Below are positions 35,801-49,116 of a stretch of 64,000 nt of DNA, in pieces. This DNA comes from Sacculina carcini (taxonomy: Eukaryota > Arthropoda > Thecostraca > Sacculinidae), in the NCBI GenBank assembly GCA_916048095.2, contig OU696580.1, positions 1 to 64,000 on the forward strand, in the 5' to 3' direction. The first letter of the stretch is position 1; each line of letters starts with the position of its first letter. The translations under genes were made by a program, and so were the position numbers. Under the pieces are notes generated by a model. The model had not been told where the DNA came from, did no database searches, and worked only from the letters and a program-made list of their open reading frames with translations.

Positions 35801-37258
35801 GTTACCTAAGTGTTACCTAAGTGTTACCTAAGTGTGCCCTAAGTGTTACCTAAGTTTTACCTAAGTGTTACCTAAGTGTTACCTAAGTGTTACCTAAGTG
35901 TGCCCTAAGTGTTACCTAAGTGTTACCTAAGTGTGCCCAAAGTGTTACCTAAGTGTGCCCTAAGTGTTACCTAAGTGTGCCCTAAGTGTTACCTAAGTGT
36001 GCCCTAAGTGTGCCCTAAGTGTTACCTAAGTGTGCCCTAAGTGTTACCTAAGTGTTACCTAAGTGTTACCTAAGTGTTACCTAAGTGTTACCTAAGTGTT
36101 ACCTAAGTGTTACCTAAGTGTTACCTAAGTGTGCCCTAAGTGTTACCTAAGTGTTACCCAAGTGTTACCTAAGTGTTACCTAAGTGTTACCTAAGTGTTA
36201 CCTAAGTGTGCCCTAAGTGTTACCTAAGTTTTACCTAAGTGTTACCTAAGTGTTACCTAAGTGTTACCTAAGTGTGCCCTAAGTGTTACCTAAGTGTTAC
36301 CTAAGTGTGCCCAAAGTGTTACCTAAGTGTGCCCTAAGTGTTACCTAAGTGTGCCCTAAGTGTTACCTAAGTGTGCCCTAAGTGTGCCCTAAGTGTTACC
36401 TAAGTGTGCCCTAAGTGTTACCTAAGTGTTACCTAAGTGTGCCCTAAGTGTTACCTAAGTGTGCCCTAAGTGTTACCTAAATGTGACCTAAGTGTTACCT
36501 AAGTGTGCCCTAAGTGTGCCCTAAGTGTTACCTAAGTGTGCCCTAAGTGTTACCTAAGTGTGCCGTAAGTTTTACCTAAGTGTGCCCTAAGTGTTACCTA
36601 AGTGTTACCTAAGTGTGCCCAAAGTGTTACCTAAGTGTGCCCTAAGTGTTACCTAAGTGTGCCCTAAGTGTTACCTAAGTGTGCCCTAAGTGTGCCCTAA
36701 GTGTTACCTAAGTGTGCCCTAAGTGTTACCTAAGTGTGCCCTAAGTGTTACCTAAGTGTACCCTAAGTGTTACCTAAGTGTTACCTAAGTGTTACCTAAG
36801 TGTTACCCAAGTGTTACCGAAGTGTGCCCTAAGTGTTACCTAAGTGTTACCTAAGTGTTACCTAAGTGTTACCTAAGTGTTACCTAAGTGTTACCTAAGT
36901 GTTACCTAAGTGTTACCTAAGTGTGCCCTAAGTGTTACCTAAGTGTTACCCAAGTGTTACCTAAGTGTTACCTAAGTGTTACCTAAGTGTGCCCTAAGTG
37001 TGCCCTAAGTGTTACCTAAGTTTTACCTAAGTGTTACCTAAGTGTTACCTAAGTGTTACCTAAGTGTGCCCTAAGTGTTACCTAAGTGTTACCTAAGTGT
37101 GCCCAAAGTGTTACCTAAGTGTGCCCTAAGTGTTACCTAAGTGTGCCCTAAGTGTTACCTAAGTGTGCCCTAAGTGTGCCCTAAGTGTTACCTAAGTGTG
37201 CCCTAAGTGTTACCTAAGTGTTACCTAAGTGTGCCCAAAGTGTTACCTAAGTGTGCCC

Positions 37259-37269
37259 TAAGTGTTAAC
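37259..37269 (+). repeat. Private variant TAAGTGTTAAC
   Basis: A C-to-A change at position 10 of a type A unit creates GTTAAC, a hexamer I saw nowhere else in the array. It lies just upstream of block X copy 2. Confidence 0.85.
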
Positions 37270-37335
37270 TAAGTGTGCCCTAAGTGTTACCTAAGTGTGC
37301 CCTAAGTGTGCCCTAAGTGTTACCTAAGTGTGCCC

Positions 37336-39381
37336 TAAGTGTTACCTAAGTGTTACCTAAGTGTTACCTAAGTGTTACCTAAGTGTTACCTAAGTGTGCC
37401 CTAAGTGTTACCTAAGTGTTACCTAAGTGTTACCTAAGTGTTACCTAAGTGTTACCTAAGTGTTACCTAAGTGTTACCTAAGTGTTACCTAAGTGTTACC
37501 TAAGTGTGCCCTAAGTGTTACCTAAGTGTTACCTAAGTGTGCCCAAAGTGTTACTTAAGTGTGCCCTAAGTGTTACCTAAGTGTGCCCTAAGTGTTACCT
37601 AAGTGTGCCCTAAGTGTTACCTAAGTGTGCCCTAAGTGTTACCTAAGTGTGCCCTAAGTGTTACCTAAGTGTTACCTAAGTGTGCCCTAAGTGTTACCTA
37701 AGTGTGCCCTAAGTGTTACCTAAATGTGACCTAAGTGTTACCTAAGTGTGCCCTAAGTGTGCCCTAAGTGTTACCTAAGTGTGCCCTAAGTGTTACCTAA
37801 GTGTTACCTAAGTGTGCCCAAAGTGTTACCTAAGTGTGCCCTAAGTGTTACCTAAGTGTGCCCTAAGTGTTACCTAAGTGTGCCCTAAGTGTGCCCTAAG
37901 TGTTACCTAAGTGTGCCCTAAGTGTTACCTAAGTGTTACCTAAGTGTTACCTAAGTGTTACCTAAGTGTTACCTAAGTGTTACCTAAGTGTTACCTAAGT
38001 GTTACCTAAGTGTGCCCTAAGTGTTACCTAAGTGTTACCTAAGTGTTACCTAAGTGTTACCTAAGTGTTACCTAAGTGTTACCTAAGTGTTACCTAAGTG
38101 TTACCTAAGTGTTACCTAAGTGTTACCTAAGTGTTACCTAAGTGTGCCCTAAGTGTTACCTAAGTGTTACCTAAGTGTGCCCAAAGTGTTACTTAAGTGT
38201 GCCCTAAGTGTTACCTAAGTGTGCCCTAAGTGTTACCTAAGTGTGCCCTAAGTGTTACCTAAGTGTACCCTAAGTGTTACCTAAGTGTTACCTAAGTGTT
38301 ACCTAAGTGTTACCCAAGTGTTACCGAAGTGTGCCCTAAGTGTTACCTAAGTGTGCCCTAAGTGTTACCTAAGTGTGCCCTAAGTGTTACCTAAGTGTGC
38401 CGTAAGTGTTACCTAAGTGTGCCGTAAGTTTTACCTAAGTGTGCCCTAAGTGTTACCTAAGTGTGCCCTAAGTGTTACCTAAGTGTGCCCTAAGTGTTAC
38501 CTAAATGTGACCTAAGTGTTACCTAAGTGTGCCCTAAGTGTGCCCTAAGTGTTACCTAAGTGTGCCCTAAGTGTTACCTAAGTGTTACCTAAGTGTGCCC
38601 AAAGTGTTACCTAAGTGTGCCCTAAGTGTTACCTAAGTGTGCCCTAAGTGTTACCTAAGTGTGCCCTAAGTGTGCCCTAAGTGTTACCTAAGTGTGCCCT
38701 AAGTGTTACCTAAGTGTTACCTAAGTGTTACCTAAGTGTTACCTAAGTGTTACCTAAGTGTTACCTAAGTGTTACCTAAGTGTTACCTAAGTGTGCCCTA
38801 AGTGTTACCTAAGTGTTACCTAAGTGTTACCTAAGTGTTACCTAAGTGTTACCTAAGTGTTACCTAAGTGTTACCTAAGTGTTACCTAAGTGTGCCCTAA
38901 GTGTTACCTAAGTGTTACCTAAGTGTGCCCAAAGTGTTACTTAAGTGTGCCCTAAGTGTTACCTAAGTGTGCCCTAAGTGTTACCTAAGTGTGCCCTAAG
39001 TGTTACCTAAGTGTACCCTAAGTGTTACCTAAGTGTTACCTAAGTGTTACCTAAGTGTTACCCAAGTGTTACCGAAGTGTGCCCTAAGTGTTACCTAAGT
39101 GTGCCCTAAGTGTTACCTAAGTGTGCCCTAAGTGTTACCTAAGTGTGCCCTAAGTGTTACCTAAGTGTGCCGTAAGTTTTACCTAAGTGTGCCCTAAGTG
39201 TTACCTAAGTGTGCCCTAAGTGTTACCTAAGTGTGCCCTAAGTGTTACCTAAATGTGACCTAAGTGTTACCTAAGTGTGCCCTAAGTGTTACCTAAGTGT
39301 GCCCTAAGTGTTACCTAAGTGTGCCCTAAGTGTTACCTAAGTGTGCCCTAAGTGTTACCTAAGTGTGCCCTAAGTGTTACC
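37336..39381 (+). repeat. Block X, copy 2 (about 2.0 kb)
   Basis: The segment is identical to 28756-30672 over its first 1.9 kb. It matches 49117-51162 over its whole length at all checked landmarks (TAAATGTGACC 37721/49502, 38502/50283, 39250/51031). Unlike copy 1 it continues through TAAATGTGACC at 39250 into the normal TAGG tail at 39404. The match to copy 3 ends at 39382, where this copy has A and copy 3 has B followed by AAAG. Confidence 0.87.
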
Positions 39382-39613
39382 TAAGTGTTACCTAAGTGTG
39401 CCATAGGTGTTACCAAAGTGTGCCCTAAGTGTTACCGAAGTGTGCCCTAAGTGTTACCTAAGTGTGCCCTAAGTGTTACCTAAGTGTGCCCCAAGTGTTA
39501 CCTAAGTGTGCCCTAAGTGTTACCTAAGTGTGCCCTAAGTGTTACCTAAGTGTACCCTAAGTGTTACCTAAGTGTTACCTAAGTGTTACCTAAGTGTTAC
39601 CCAAGTGTTACCG

Positions 39614-42600
39614 AAGTGTTACCTAAGTGTGCCCTAAGTGTTACCTAAGTGTGCCCTAAGTGTTACCTAAGTGTGCCCTAAGTGTGCCCTAAGTGTTACC
39701 TAAGTGTGCCCTAAGTGTTACCTAAGTGTTACCTAAGTGTTACCTAAGTGTTACCTAAGTGTTACCTAAGTGTTACCTAAGTGTTACCTAAGTGTTACCT
39801 AAGTGTGCCCTAAGTGTTACCTAAGTGTTACCTAAGTGTTACCTAAGTGTTACCTAAGTGTTACCTAAGTGTTACCTAAGTGTTACCTAAGTGTTACCTA
39901 AGTGTGCCCTAAGTGTTACCTAAGTGTTACCTAAGTGTGCCCAAAGTGTTACTTAAGTGTGCCCTAAGTGTTACCTAAGTGTGCCCTAAGTGTTACCTAA
40001 GTGTGCCCTAAGTGTTACCTAAGTGTACCCTAAGTGTTACCTAAGTGTTACCTAAGTGTTACCTAAGTGTTACCCAAGTGTTACCGAAGTGTGCCCTAAG
40101 TGTTACCTAAGTGTGCCCTAAGTGTTACCTAAGTGTGCCCTAAGTGTTACCTAAGTGTGCCCTAAGTGTTACCTAAGTGTGCCGTAAGTTTTACCTAAGT
40201 GTGCCCTAAGTGTTACCTAAGTGTGCCCTAAGTGTTACCTAAGTGTGCCCTAAGTGTTACCTAAATGTGACCTAAGTGTTACCTAAGTGTGCCCTAAGTG
40301 TTACCTAAGTGTGCCCTAAGTGTTACCTAAGTGTGCCCTAAGTGTTACCTAAGTGTGCCCTAAGTGTTACCTAAGTGTGCCCTAAGTGTTACCTAAGTGT
40401 TACCTAAGTGTGCCATAGGTGTTACCAAAGTGTGCCCTAAGTGTTACCGAAGTGTGCCCTAAGTGTTACCTAAGTGTGCCCTAAGTGTTACCTAAGTGTG
40501 CCCCAAGTGTTACCTAAGTGTGCCCTAAGTGTTACCTAAGTGTGCCCTAAGTGTTACCTAAGTGTACCCTAAGTGTTACCTAAGTGTTACCTAAGTGTTA
40601 CCTAAGTGTTACCCAAGTGTTACCGAAGTGTTACCTAAGTGTGCCCTAAGTGTTACCTAAGTGTGCCCTAAGTGTTACCTAAGTGTGCCCTAAGTGTTAC
40701 CTAAGTGTTACCTAAGTGTTACCCAAGTGTTACCGAAGTGTGCCCTAAGTGTTACCTAAGTGTTACCTAAGTGTTACCTAAGTGTTACCTAAGTGTTACC
40801 TAAGTGTTACCTAAGTGTTACCTAAGTGTTACCTAAGTGTTACCTAAGTGTGCCCTAAGTGTTACCTAAGTGTGCCCTAAGTGTTACCTAAGTGTGCCCT
40901 AAGTGTTACCTAAGTGTGCCCTAAGTGTTACCTAAGTGTGCACTAAGTGTTACCTAAGTGTTACCTAAGTGTGCCCTAAGTGTTACCTAAGTGTGCCCTA
41001 AGTGTTACCTAAGTGTGCCCTAAGTGTTACTTAAGTGTGCCCTAAGTGTTACCTAAGTGTGCCCTAAGTGTTACCTAAGTGTGCCCTAAGTGTTACCTAA
41101 GTGTACCCTAAGTGTTACCTAAGTGTTACCTAAGTGTTACCTAAGTGTTACCCAAGTGTTACCGAAGTGTGCCCTAAGTGTTACCTAAGTGTGCCCTAAG
41201 TGTTACCTAAGTGTGCCCTAAGTGTGCCCTAAGTGTTACCTAAGTGTGCCCTAAGTGTTACCTAAGTGTGCCGTAAGTTTTACCTAAGTGTGCCCTAAGT
41301 GTTACCTAAGTGTTACCTAAGTGTGCCCAAAGTGTTACCTAAGTGTGCCCTAAGTGTTACCTAAGTGTGCCCTAAGTGTTACCTAAGTGTGCCCTAAGTG
41401 TGCCCTAAGTGTTACCTAAGTGTGCCCTAAGTGTTACCTAAGTGTGCCCTAAGTGTTACCTAAGTGTACCCTAAGTGTTACCTAAGTGTTACCTAAGTGT
41501 TACCTAAGTGTTACCCAAGTGTTACCGAAGTGTGCCCTAAGTGTTACCTAAGTGTTACCTAAGTGTTACCTAAGTGTTACCTAAGTGTTACCTAAGTGTT
41601 ACCTAAGTGTTACCTAAGTGTGCCCTAAGTGTTACCTAAGTGTTACCTAAGTGTTACCTAAGTGTTACCTAAGTGTTACCTAAGTGTTACCTAAGTGTTA
41701 CCTAAGTGTTACCTAAGTGTTACCTAAGTGTGCCCTAAGTGTTACCTAAGTGTTACCTAAGTGTGCCCAAAGTGTTACTTAAGTGTGCCCTAAGTGTTAC
41801 CTAAGTGTGCCCTAAGTGTTACCTAAGTGTGCCCTAAGTGTTACCTAAGTGTACCCTAAGTGTTACCTAAGTGTTACCTAAGTGTTACCTAAGTGTTACC
41901 CAAGTGTTACCGAAGTGTGCCCTAAGTGTTACCTAAGTGTGCCCTAAGTGTTACCTAAGTGTGCCCTAAGTGTTACCTAAGTGTGCCCTAAGTGTTACCT
42001 AAGTGTGCCGTAAGTTTTACCTAAGTGTGCCCTAAGTGTTACCTAAGTGTGCCCTAAGTGTTACCTAAGTGTGCCCTAAGTGTTACCTAAGTGTGCCCTA
42101 AGTGTGCCCTAAGTGTTACCTAAGTGTGCCCTAAGTGTTACCTAAGTGTTACCTAAGTGTTACCTAAGTGTTACCTAAGTGTTACCTAAGTGTTACCTAA
42201 GTGTTACCTAAGTGTTACCTAAGTGTGCCCTAAGTGTTACCTAAGTGTTACCTAAGTGTTACCTAAGTGTTACCTAAGTGTTACCTAAGTGTTACCTAAG
42301 TGTTACCTAAGTGTTACCTAAGTGTGCCCTAAGTGTTACCTAAGTGTTACCTAAGTGTGCCCAAAGTGTTACTTAAGTGTGCCCTAAGTGTTACCTAAGT
42401 GTGCCCTAAGTGTTACCTAAGTGTGCCCTAAGTGTTACCTAAGTGTACCCTAAGTGTTACCTAAGTGTTACCTAAGTGTTACCTAAGTGTTACCCAAGTG
42501 TTACCGAAGTGTGCCCTAAGTGTTACCTAAGTGTGCCCTAAGTGTTACCTAAGTGTGCCCTAAGTGTTACCTAAGTGTGCCCTAAGTGTTACCTAAGTGT

Positions 42601-44510
42601 GCCGTAAGTTTTACCTAAGTGTGCCCTAAGTGTTACCTAAGTGTGCCCTAAGTGTTACCTAAGTGTGCCCTAAGTGTTACCTAAATGTGACCTAAGTGTT
42701 ACCTAAGTGTGCCCTAAGTGTTACCTAAGTGTGCCCTAAGTGTTACCTAAGTGTGCCCTAAGTGTTACCTAAGTGTGCCCTAAGTGTTACCTAAGTGTGC
42801 CCTAAGTGTTACCTAAGTGTTACCTAAGTGTGCCATAGGTGTTACCAAAGTGTGCCCTAAGTGTTACCGAAGTGTGCCCTAAGTGTTACCTAAGTGTGCC
42901 CTAAGTGTTACCTAAGTGTGCCCCAAGTGTTACCTAAGTGTGCCCTAAGTGTTACCTAAGTGTGCCCTAAGTGTTACCTAAGTGTACCCTAAGTGTTACC
43001 TAAGTGTTACCTAAGTGTTACCTAAGTGTTACCCAAGTGTTACCGAAGTGTTACCTAAGTGTGCCCTAAGTGTTACCTAAGTGTGCCCTAAGTGTTACCT
43101 AAGTGTGCCCTAAGTGTTACCTAAGTGTTACCTAAGTGTTACCCAAGTGTTACCGAAGTGTGCCCTAAGTGTTACCTAAGTGTTACCTAAGTGTTACCTA
43201 AGTGTTACCTAAGTGTTACCTAAGTGTTACCTAAGTGTTACCTAAGTGTTACCTAAGTGTTACCTAAGTGTGCCCTAAGTGTTACCTAAGTGTGCCCTAA
43301 GTGTTACCTAAGTGTGCCCTAAGTGTTACCTAAGTGTGCCCTAAGTGTTACCTAAGTGTGCACTAAGTGTTACCTAAGTGTTACCTAAGTGTGCCCTAAG
43401 TGTTACCTAAGTGTGCCCTAAGTGTTACCTAAGTGTGCCCTAAGTGTTACTTAAGTGTGCCCTAAGTGTTACCTAAGTGTGCCCTAAGTGTTACCTAAGT
43501 GTGCCCTAAGTGTTACCTAAGTGTACCCTAAGTGTTACCTAAGTGTTACCTAAGTGTTACCTAAGTGTTACCCAAGTGTTACCGAAGTGTGCCCTAAGTG
43601 TTACCTAAGTGTGCCCTAAGTGTTACCTAAGTGTGCCCTAAGTGTGCCCTAAGTGTTACCTAAGTGTGCCCTAAGTGTTACCTAAGTGTGCCGTAAGTTT
43701 TACCTAAGTGTGCCCTAAGTGTTACCTAAGTGTTACCTAAGTGTGCCCAAAGTGTTACCTAAGTGTGCCCTAAGTGTTACCTAAGTGTGCCCTAAGTGTT
43801 ACCTAAGTGTGCCCTAAGTGTGCCCTAAGTGTTACCTAAGTGTGCCCTAAGTGTTACCTAAGTGTGCCCTAAGTGTTACCTAAGTGTACCCTAAGTGTTA
43901 CCTAAGTGTTACCTAAGTGTTACCTAAGTGTTACCCAAGTGTTACCGAAGTGTGCCCTAAGTGTTACCTAAGTGTTACCTAAGTGTTACCTAAGTGTTAC
44001 CTAAGTGTTACCTAAGTGTTACCTAAGTGTTACCTAAGTGTGCCCTAAGTGTTACCTAAGTGTTACCTAAGTGTTACCTAAGTGTTACCTAAGTGTTACC
44101 TAAGTGTTACCTAAGTGTTACCTAAGTGTTACCTAAGTGTTACCTAAGTGTGCCCTAAGTGTTACCTAAGTGTTACCTAAGTGTGCCCAAAGTGTTACTT
44201 AAGTGTGCCCTAAGTGTTACCTAAGTGTGCCCTAAGTGTTACCTAAGTGTGCCCTAAGTGTTACCTAAGTGTACCCTAAGTGTTACCTAAGTGTTACCTA
44301 AGTGTTACCTAAGTGTTACCCAAGTGTTACCGAAGTGTGCCCTAAGTGTTACCTAAGTGTGCCCTAAGTGTTACCTAAGTGTGCCCTAAGTGTTACCTAA
44401 GTGTGCCCTAAGTGTTACCTAAGTGTGCCGTAAGTTTTACCTAAGTGTGCCCTAAGTGTTACCTAAGTGTGCCCTAAGTGTTACCTAAGTGTGCCCTAAG
44501 TGTTACCTAA
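39614..44510 (+). repeat. Tandem pair of a 2,420-bp (220-monomer) higher-order repeat, apparently identical
   Basis: Positions 39614-42090 recur at 42034-44510. About twenty 60-base stretches spread across the repeat were compared and all were identical, including TAGG 40416/42836, TTTT 40185/42605, 41274/43694 and 42011/44431, and the rare GCCCCAAG junction. The match ends at 42091, where copy 1 has a B unit and copy 2 has TAAATGTGACC at 44508. A third, imperfect copy follows at about 45280-47760 (offset 3,190, then 3,124 after a six-monomer loss near 46485). Confidence 0.9.
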
Positions 44511-45279
44511 ATGTGACCTAAGTGTTACCTAAGTGTGCCCTAAGTGTTACCTAAGTGTGCCCTAAGTGTTACCTAAGTGTGCCCTAAGTGTTACCTAAGT
44601 GTGCCCTAAGTGTTACCTAAGTGTGCCCTAAGTGTTACCTAAGTGTTACCTAAGTGTTACCTAAGTGTTACCTAAGTGTTACCTAAGTGTTACCTAAGTG
44701 TTACCTAAGTGTTACCTAAGTGTTACCTAAGTGTTACCTAAGTGTTACCTAAGTGTTACCTAAGTGTGCCCTAAGTGTTACCTAAGTGTTACCTAAGTGT
44801 GCCCAAAGTGTTACTTAAGTGTGCCCTAAGTGTTACCTAAGTGTGCCCTAAGTGTTACCTAAGTGTGCCCTAAGTGTTACCTAAGTGTACCCTAAGTGTT
44901 ACCTAAGTGTTACCTAAGTGTTACCTAAGTGTTACCCAAGTGTTACCGAAGTGTGCCCTAAGTGTTACCTAAGTGTGCCCTAAGTGTTACCTAAGTGTGC
45001 CCTAAGTGTTACCTAAGTGTGCCGTAAGTGTTACCTAAGTGTGCCGTAAGTTTTACCTAAGTGTGCCCTAAGTGTTACCTAAGTGTGCCCTAAGTGTTAC
45101 CTAAGTGTGCCCTAAGTGTTACCTAAATGTGACCTAAGTGTTACCTAAGTGTGCCCTAAGTGTGCCCTAAGTGTTACCTAAGTGTGCCCTAAGTGTTACC
45201 TAAGTGTTACCTAAGTGTGCCCAAAGTGTTACCTAAGTGTGCCCTAAGTGTTACCTAAGTGTGCCCTAAGTGTTACCTA

Positions 45280-47770
45280 AGTGTGCCCTAAGTGTGCCCT
45301 AAGTGTTACCTAAGTGTGCCCTAAGTGTTACCTAAGTGTTACCTAAGTGTTACCTAAGTGTTACCTAAGTGTTACCTAAGTGTTACCTAAGTGTTACCTA
45401 AGTGTTACCTAAGTGTGCCCTAAGTGTTACCTAAGTGTTACCTAAGTGTTACCTAAGTGTTACCTAAGTGTTACCTAAGTGTTACCTAAGTGTTACCTAA
45501 GTGTTACCTAAGTGTGCCCTAAGTGTTACCTAAGTGTTACCTAAGTGTGCCCAAAGTGTTACTTAAGTGTGCCCTAAGTGTTACCTAAGTGTGCCCTAAG
45601 TGTTACCTAAGTGTGCCCTAAGTGTTACCTAAGTGTACCCTAAGTGTTACCTAAGTGTTACCTAAGTGTTACCTAAGTGTTACCCAAGTGTTACCGAAGT
45701 GTGCCCTAAGTGTTACCTAAGTGTGCCCTAAGTGTTACCTAAGTGTGCCCTAAGTGTTACCTAAGTGTGCCCTAAGTGTTACCTAAGTGTGCCGTAAGTT
45801 TTACCTAAGTGTGCCCTAAGTGTTACCTAAGTGTGCCCTAAGTGTTACCTAAGTGTGCCCTAAGTGTTACCTAAATGTGACCTAAGTGTTACCTAAGTGT
45901 GCCCTAAGTGTTACCTAAGTGTGCCCTAAGTGTTACCTAAGTGTGCCCTAAGTGTTACCTAAGTGTGCCCTAAGTGTTACCTAAGTGTGCCCTAAGTGTT
46001 ACCTAAGTGTTACCTAAGTGTGCCATAGGTGTTACCAAAGTGTGCCCTAAGTGTTACCGAAGTGTGCCCTAAGTGTTACCTAAGTGTGCCCTAAGTGTTA
46101 CCTAAGTGTGCCCCAAGTGTTACCTAAGTGTGCCCTAAGTGTTACCTAAGTGTGCCCTAAGTGTTACCTAAGTGTACCCTAAGTGTTACCTAAGTGTTAC
46201 CTAAGTGTTACCTAAGTGTTACCCAAGTGTTACCGAAGTGTTACCTAAGTGTGCCCTAAGTGTTACCTAAGTGTGCCCTAAGTGTTACCTAAGTGTGCCC
46301 TAAGTGTTACCTAAGTGTTACCTAAGTGTTACCCAAGTGTTACCGAAGTGTGCCCTAAGTGTTACCTAAGTGTTACCTAAGTGTTACCTAAGTGTTACCT
46401 AAGTGTTACCTAAGTGTTACCTAAGTGTTACCTAAGTGTTACCTAAGTGTTACCTAAGTGTGCCCTAAGTGTTACCTAAGTGTGCACTAAGTGTTACCTA
46501 AGTGTTACCTAAGTGTGCCCTAAGTGTTACCTAAGTGTGCCCTAAGTGTTACCTAAGTGTGCCCTAAGTGTTACTTAAGTGTGCCCTAAGTGTTACCTAA
46601 GTGTGCCCTAAGTGTTACCTAAGTGTGCCCTAAGTGTTACCTAAGTGTACCCTAAGTGTTACCTAAGTGTTACCTAAGTGTTACCTAAGTGTTACCCAAG
46701 TGTTACCGAAGTGTGCCCTAAGTGTTACCTAAGTGTGCCCTAAGTGTTACCTAAGTGTGCCCTAAGTGTGCCCTAAGTGTTACCTAAGTGTGCCCTAAGT
46801 GTTACCTAAGTGTGCCGTAAGTTTTACCTAAGTGTGCCCTAAGTGTTACCTAAGTGTTACCTAAGTGTGCCCAAAGTGTTACCTAAGTGTGCCCTAAGTG
46901 TTACCTAAGTGTGCCCTAAGTGTTACCTAAGTGTGCCCTAAGTGTGCCCTAAGTGTTACCTAAGTGTGCCCTAAGTGTTACCTAAGTGTGCCCTAAGTGT
47001 TACCTAAGTGTACCCTAAGTGTTACCTAAGTGTTACCTAAGTGTTACCTAAGTGTTACCCAAGTGTTACCGAAGTGTGCCCTAAGTGTTACCTAAGTGTT
47101 ACCTAAGTGTTACCTAAGTGTTACCTAAGTGTTACCTAAGTGTTACCTAAGTGTTACCTAAGTGTGCCCTAAGTGTTACCTAAGTGTTACCTAAGTGTTA
47201 CCTAAGTGTTACCTAAGTGTTACCTAAGTGTTACCTAAGTGTTACCTAAGTGTTACCTAAGTGTTACCTAAGTGTGCCCTAAGTGTTACCTAAGTGTTAC
47301 CTAAGTGTGCCCAAAGTGTTACTTAAGTGTGCCCTAAGTGTTACCTAAGTGTGCCCTAAGTGTTACCTAAGTGTGCCCTAAGTGTTACCTAAGTGTACCC
47401 TAAGTGTTACCTAAGTGTTACCTAAGTGTTACCTAAGTGTTACCCAAGTGTTACCGAAGTGTGCCCTAAGTGTTACCTAAGTGTGCCCTAAGTGTTACCT
47501 AAGTGTGCCCTAAGTGTTACCTAAGTGTGCCCTAAGTGTTACCTAAGTGTGCCGTAAGTTTTACCTAAGTGTGCCCTAAGTGTTACCTAAGTGTGCCCTA
47601 AGTGTTACCTAAGTGTGCCCTAAGTGTTACCTAAATGTGACCTAAGTGTTACCTAAGTGTGCCCTAAGTGTTACCTAAGTGTGCCCTAAGTGTTACCTAA
47701 GTGTGCCCTAAGTGTTACCTAAGTGTGCCCTAAGTGTTACCTAAGTGTGCCCTAAGTGTTACCTAAGTGT
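45280..47770 (+). repeat. Third, partly deleted copy of the 2,420-bp repeat
   Basis: Landmarks match 42100-43290 at an offset of 3,190 bp (TAGG 42836/46026, TTTT 42605/45795). They then match 43360-44650 at 3,124 bp (GCAC, the ACT-TAAG junction 43451/46575, TTTT 43694/46818 and 44431/47555, TAAATGTGACC 44508/47632). The 66-bp change in offset is a loss of three B-A dimers before the GCAC unit near 46480. Downstream this copy keeps the TAGG tail at 47786. The copy at 44.5 kb loses that tail and passes into an A-run near 44656. Confidence 0.78.
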
Positions 47771-49116
47771 TACCTAAGTGTGCCATAGGTGTTACCAAAG
47801 TGTGCCCTAAGTGTTACCGAAGTGTGCCCTAAGTGTTACCTAAGTGTGCCCTAAGTGTTACCTAAGTGTGCCCTAAGTGTTACCTAAGTGTGCCCTAAGT
47901 GTTACCTAAGTGTGCCGTAAGTTTTACCTAAGTGTGCCCTAAGTGTTACCTAAGTGTGCCCTAAGTGTTACCTAAGTGTGCCCTAAGTGTTACCTAAGTG
48001 TTACCTAAGTGTTACCTAAGTGTGCCCTAAGTGTTACCTAAGTGTTACCTAAGTGTGCCCAAAGTTTTACCTAAGTGTGCCCTAAGTGTTACCTAAGTGT
48101 GCCCTAAGTGTTACCTAAGTGTGCCCAAAGTGTTACCTAAGTGTGCCCTAAGTGTTACCTAAGTGTGCCCTAAGTGTTACCTAAGTGTGCCCTAAGTGTT
48201 ACCTAAGTGTACCCTAAGTGTTACCTAAGTGTTACCTAAGTGTTACCTAAGTGTTACCCAAGTGTTACCGAAGTGTGCCCTAAGTGTTACCTAAGTGTGC
48301 CCTAAGTGTTACCTAAGTGTGCCCTAAGTGTTACCTAAGTGTGCCCCAAGTGTTACCTAAGTGTGCCGTAAGTTTTACCTAAGTGTGCCCTAAGTGTTAC
48401 CTAAGTGTTACCTAAGTGTGCCCAAAGTGTTACCTAAGTGTGCCCTAAGTGTTACCTAAGTGTGCCCTAAGTGTGCCCTAAGTGTTACCTAAGTGTGCCC
48501 TAAGTGTTACCTAAGTGTGCCCTAAGTGTTACCTAAGTGTACCCTAAGTGTTACCTAAGTGTTACCTAAGTGTTACCTAAGTGTTACCCAAGTGTTACCG
48601 AAGTGTGCCCTAAGTGTTACCTAAGTGTTACCTAAGTATTACCTAAGTGTTACCTAAGTGTTACCTAAGTGTTACCTAAGTGTTACCTAAGTGTTACCCA
48701 AGTGTTACCTAAGTGTTACCTAAGTGTTACCTAAGTGTGCCCTAAGTGTGCCCTAAGTGTTACCTAAGTTTTACCTAAGTGTTACCTAAGTGTTACCTAA
48801 GTGTTACCTAAGTGTGCCCTAAGTGTTACCTAAGTGTTACCTAAGTGTGCCCAAAGTGTTACCTAAGTGTGCCCTAAGTGTTACCTAAGTGTGCCCTAAG
48901 TGTTACCTAAGTGTGCCCTAAGTGTGCCCTAAGTGTTACCTAAGTGTGCCCTAAGTGTTACCTAAGTGTTACCTAAGTGTGCCCAAAGTGTTACCTAAGT
49001 GTGCCCTAAGTGTTACCTAAGTGTGCCCTAAGTGTTACCTAAGTGTGCCCTAAGTGTGCCCTAAGTGTTACCTAAGTGTGCCCTAAGTGTTACCTAAGTG
49101 TTACCTAAGTGTTACC

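Larger units (their letters stand above)
31396..36220 (+). repeat. Tandem pair of a 2,431-bp (221-monomer) higher-order repeat, diverged
   Basis: Landmarks recur at 2,431 bp: TTTT 31451/33882, 32188/34619 and 33002/35433; AAAG 31506/33937 and 31946/34377; GAAG 31704/34135 and 32089/34520; TAAATGTGACC 32265/34696; TAGG 32419/34850; AAAGTTTT 32694/35125; CAAG 33365/35796. The copies differ at several monomers. These are B against TACCC (32023/34454), ACC against ACT (32760/35191), TTCCC against TACCC (32837/35268), GAAG against TAAG at two places (32903/35334 and 33233/35664), and A against TAAGTATTACC (33266/35697). An added A unit shifts the offset to 2,442 near the end. Confidence 0.85.
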
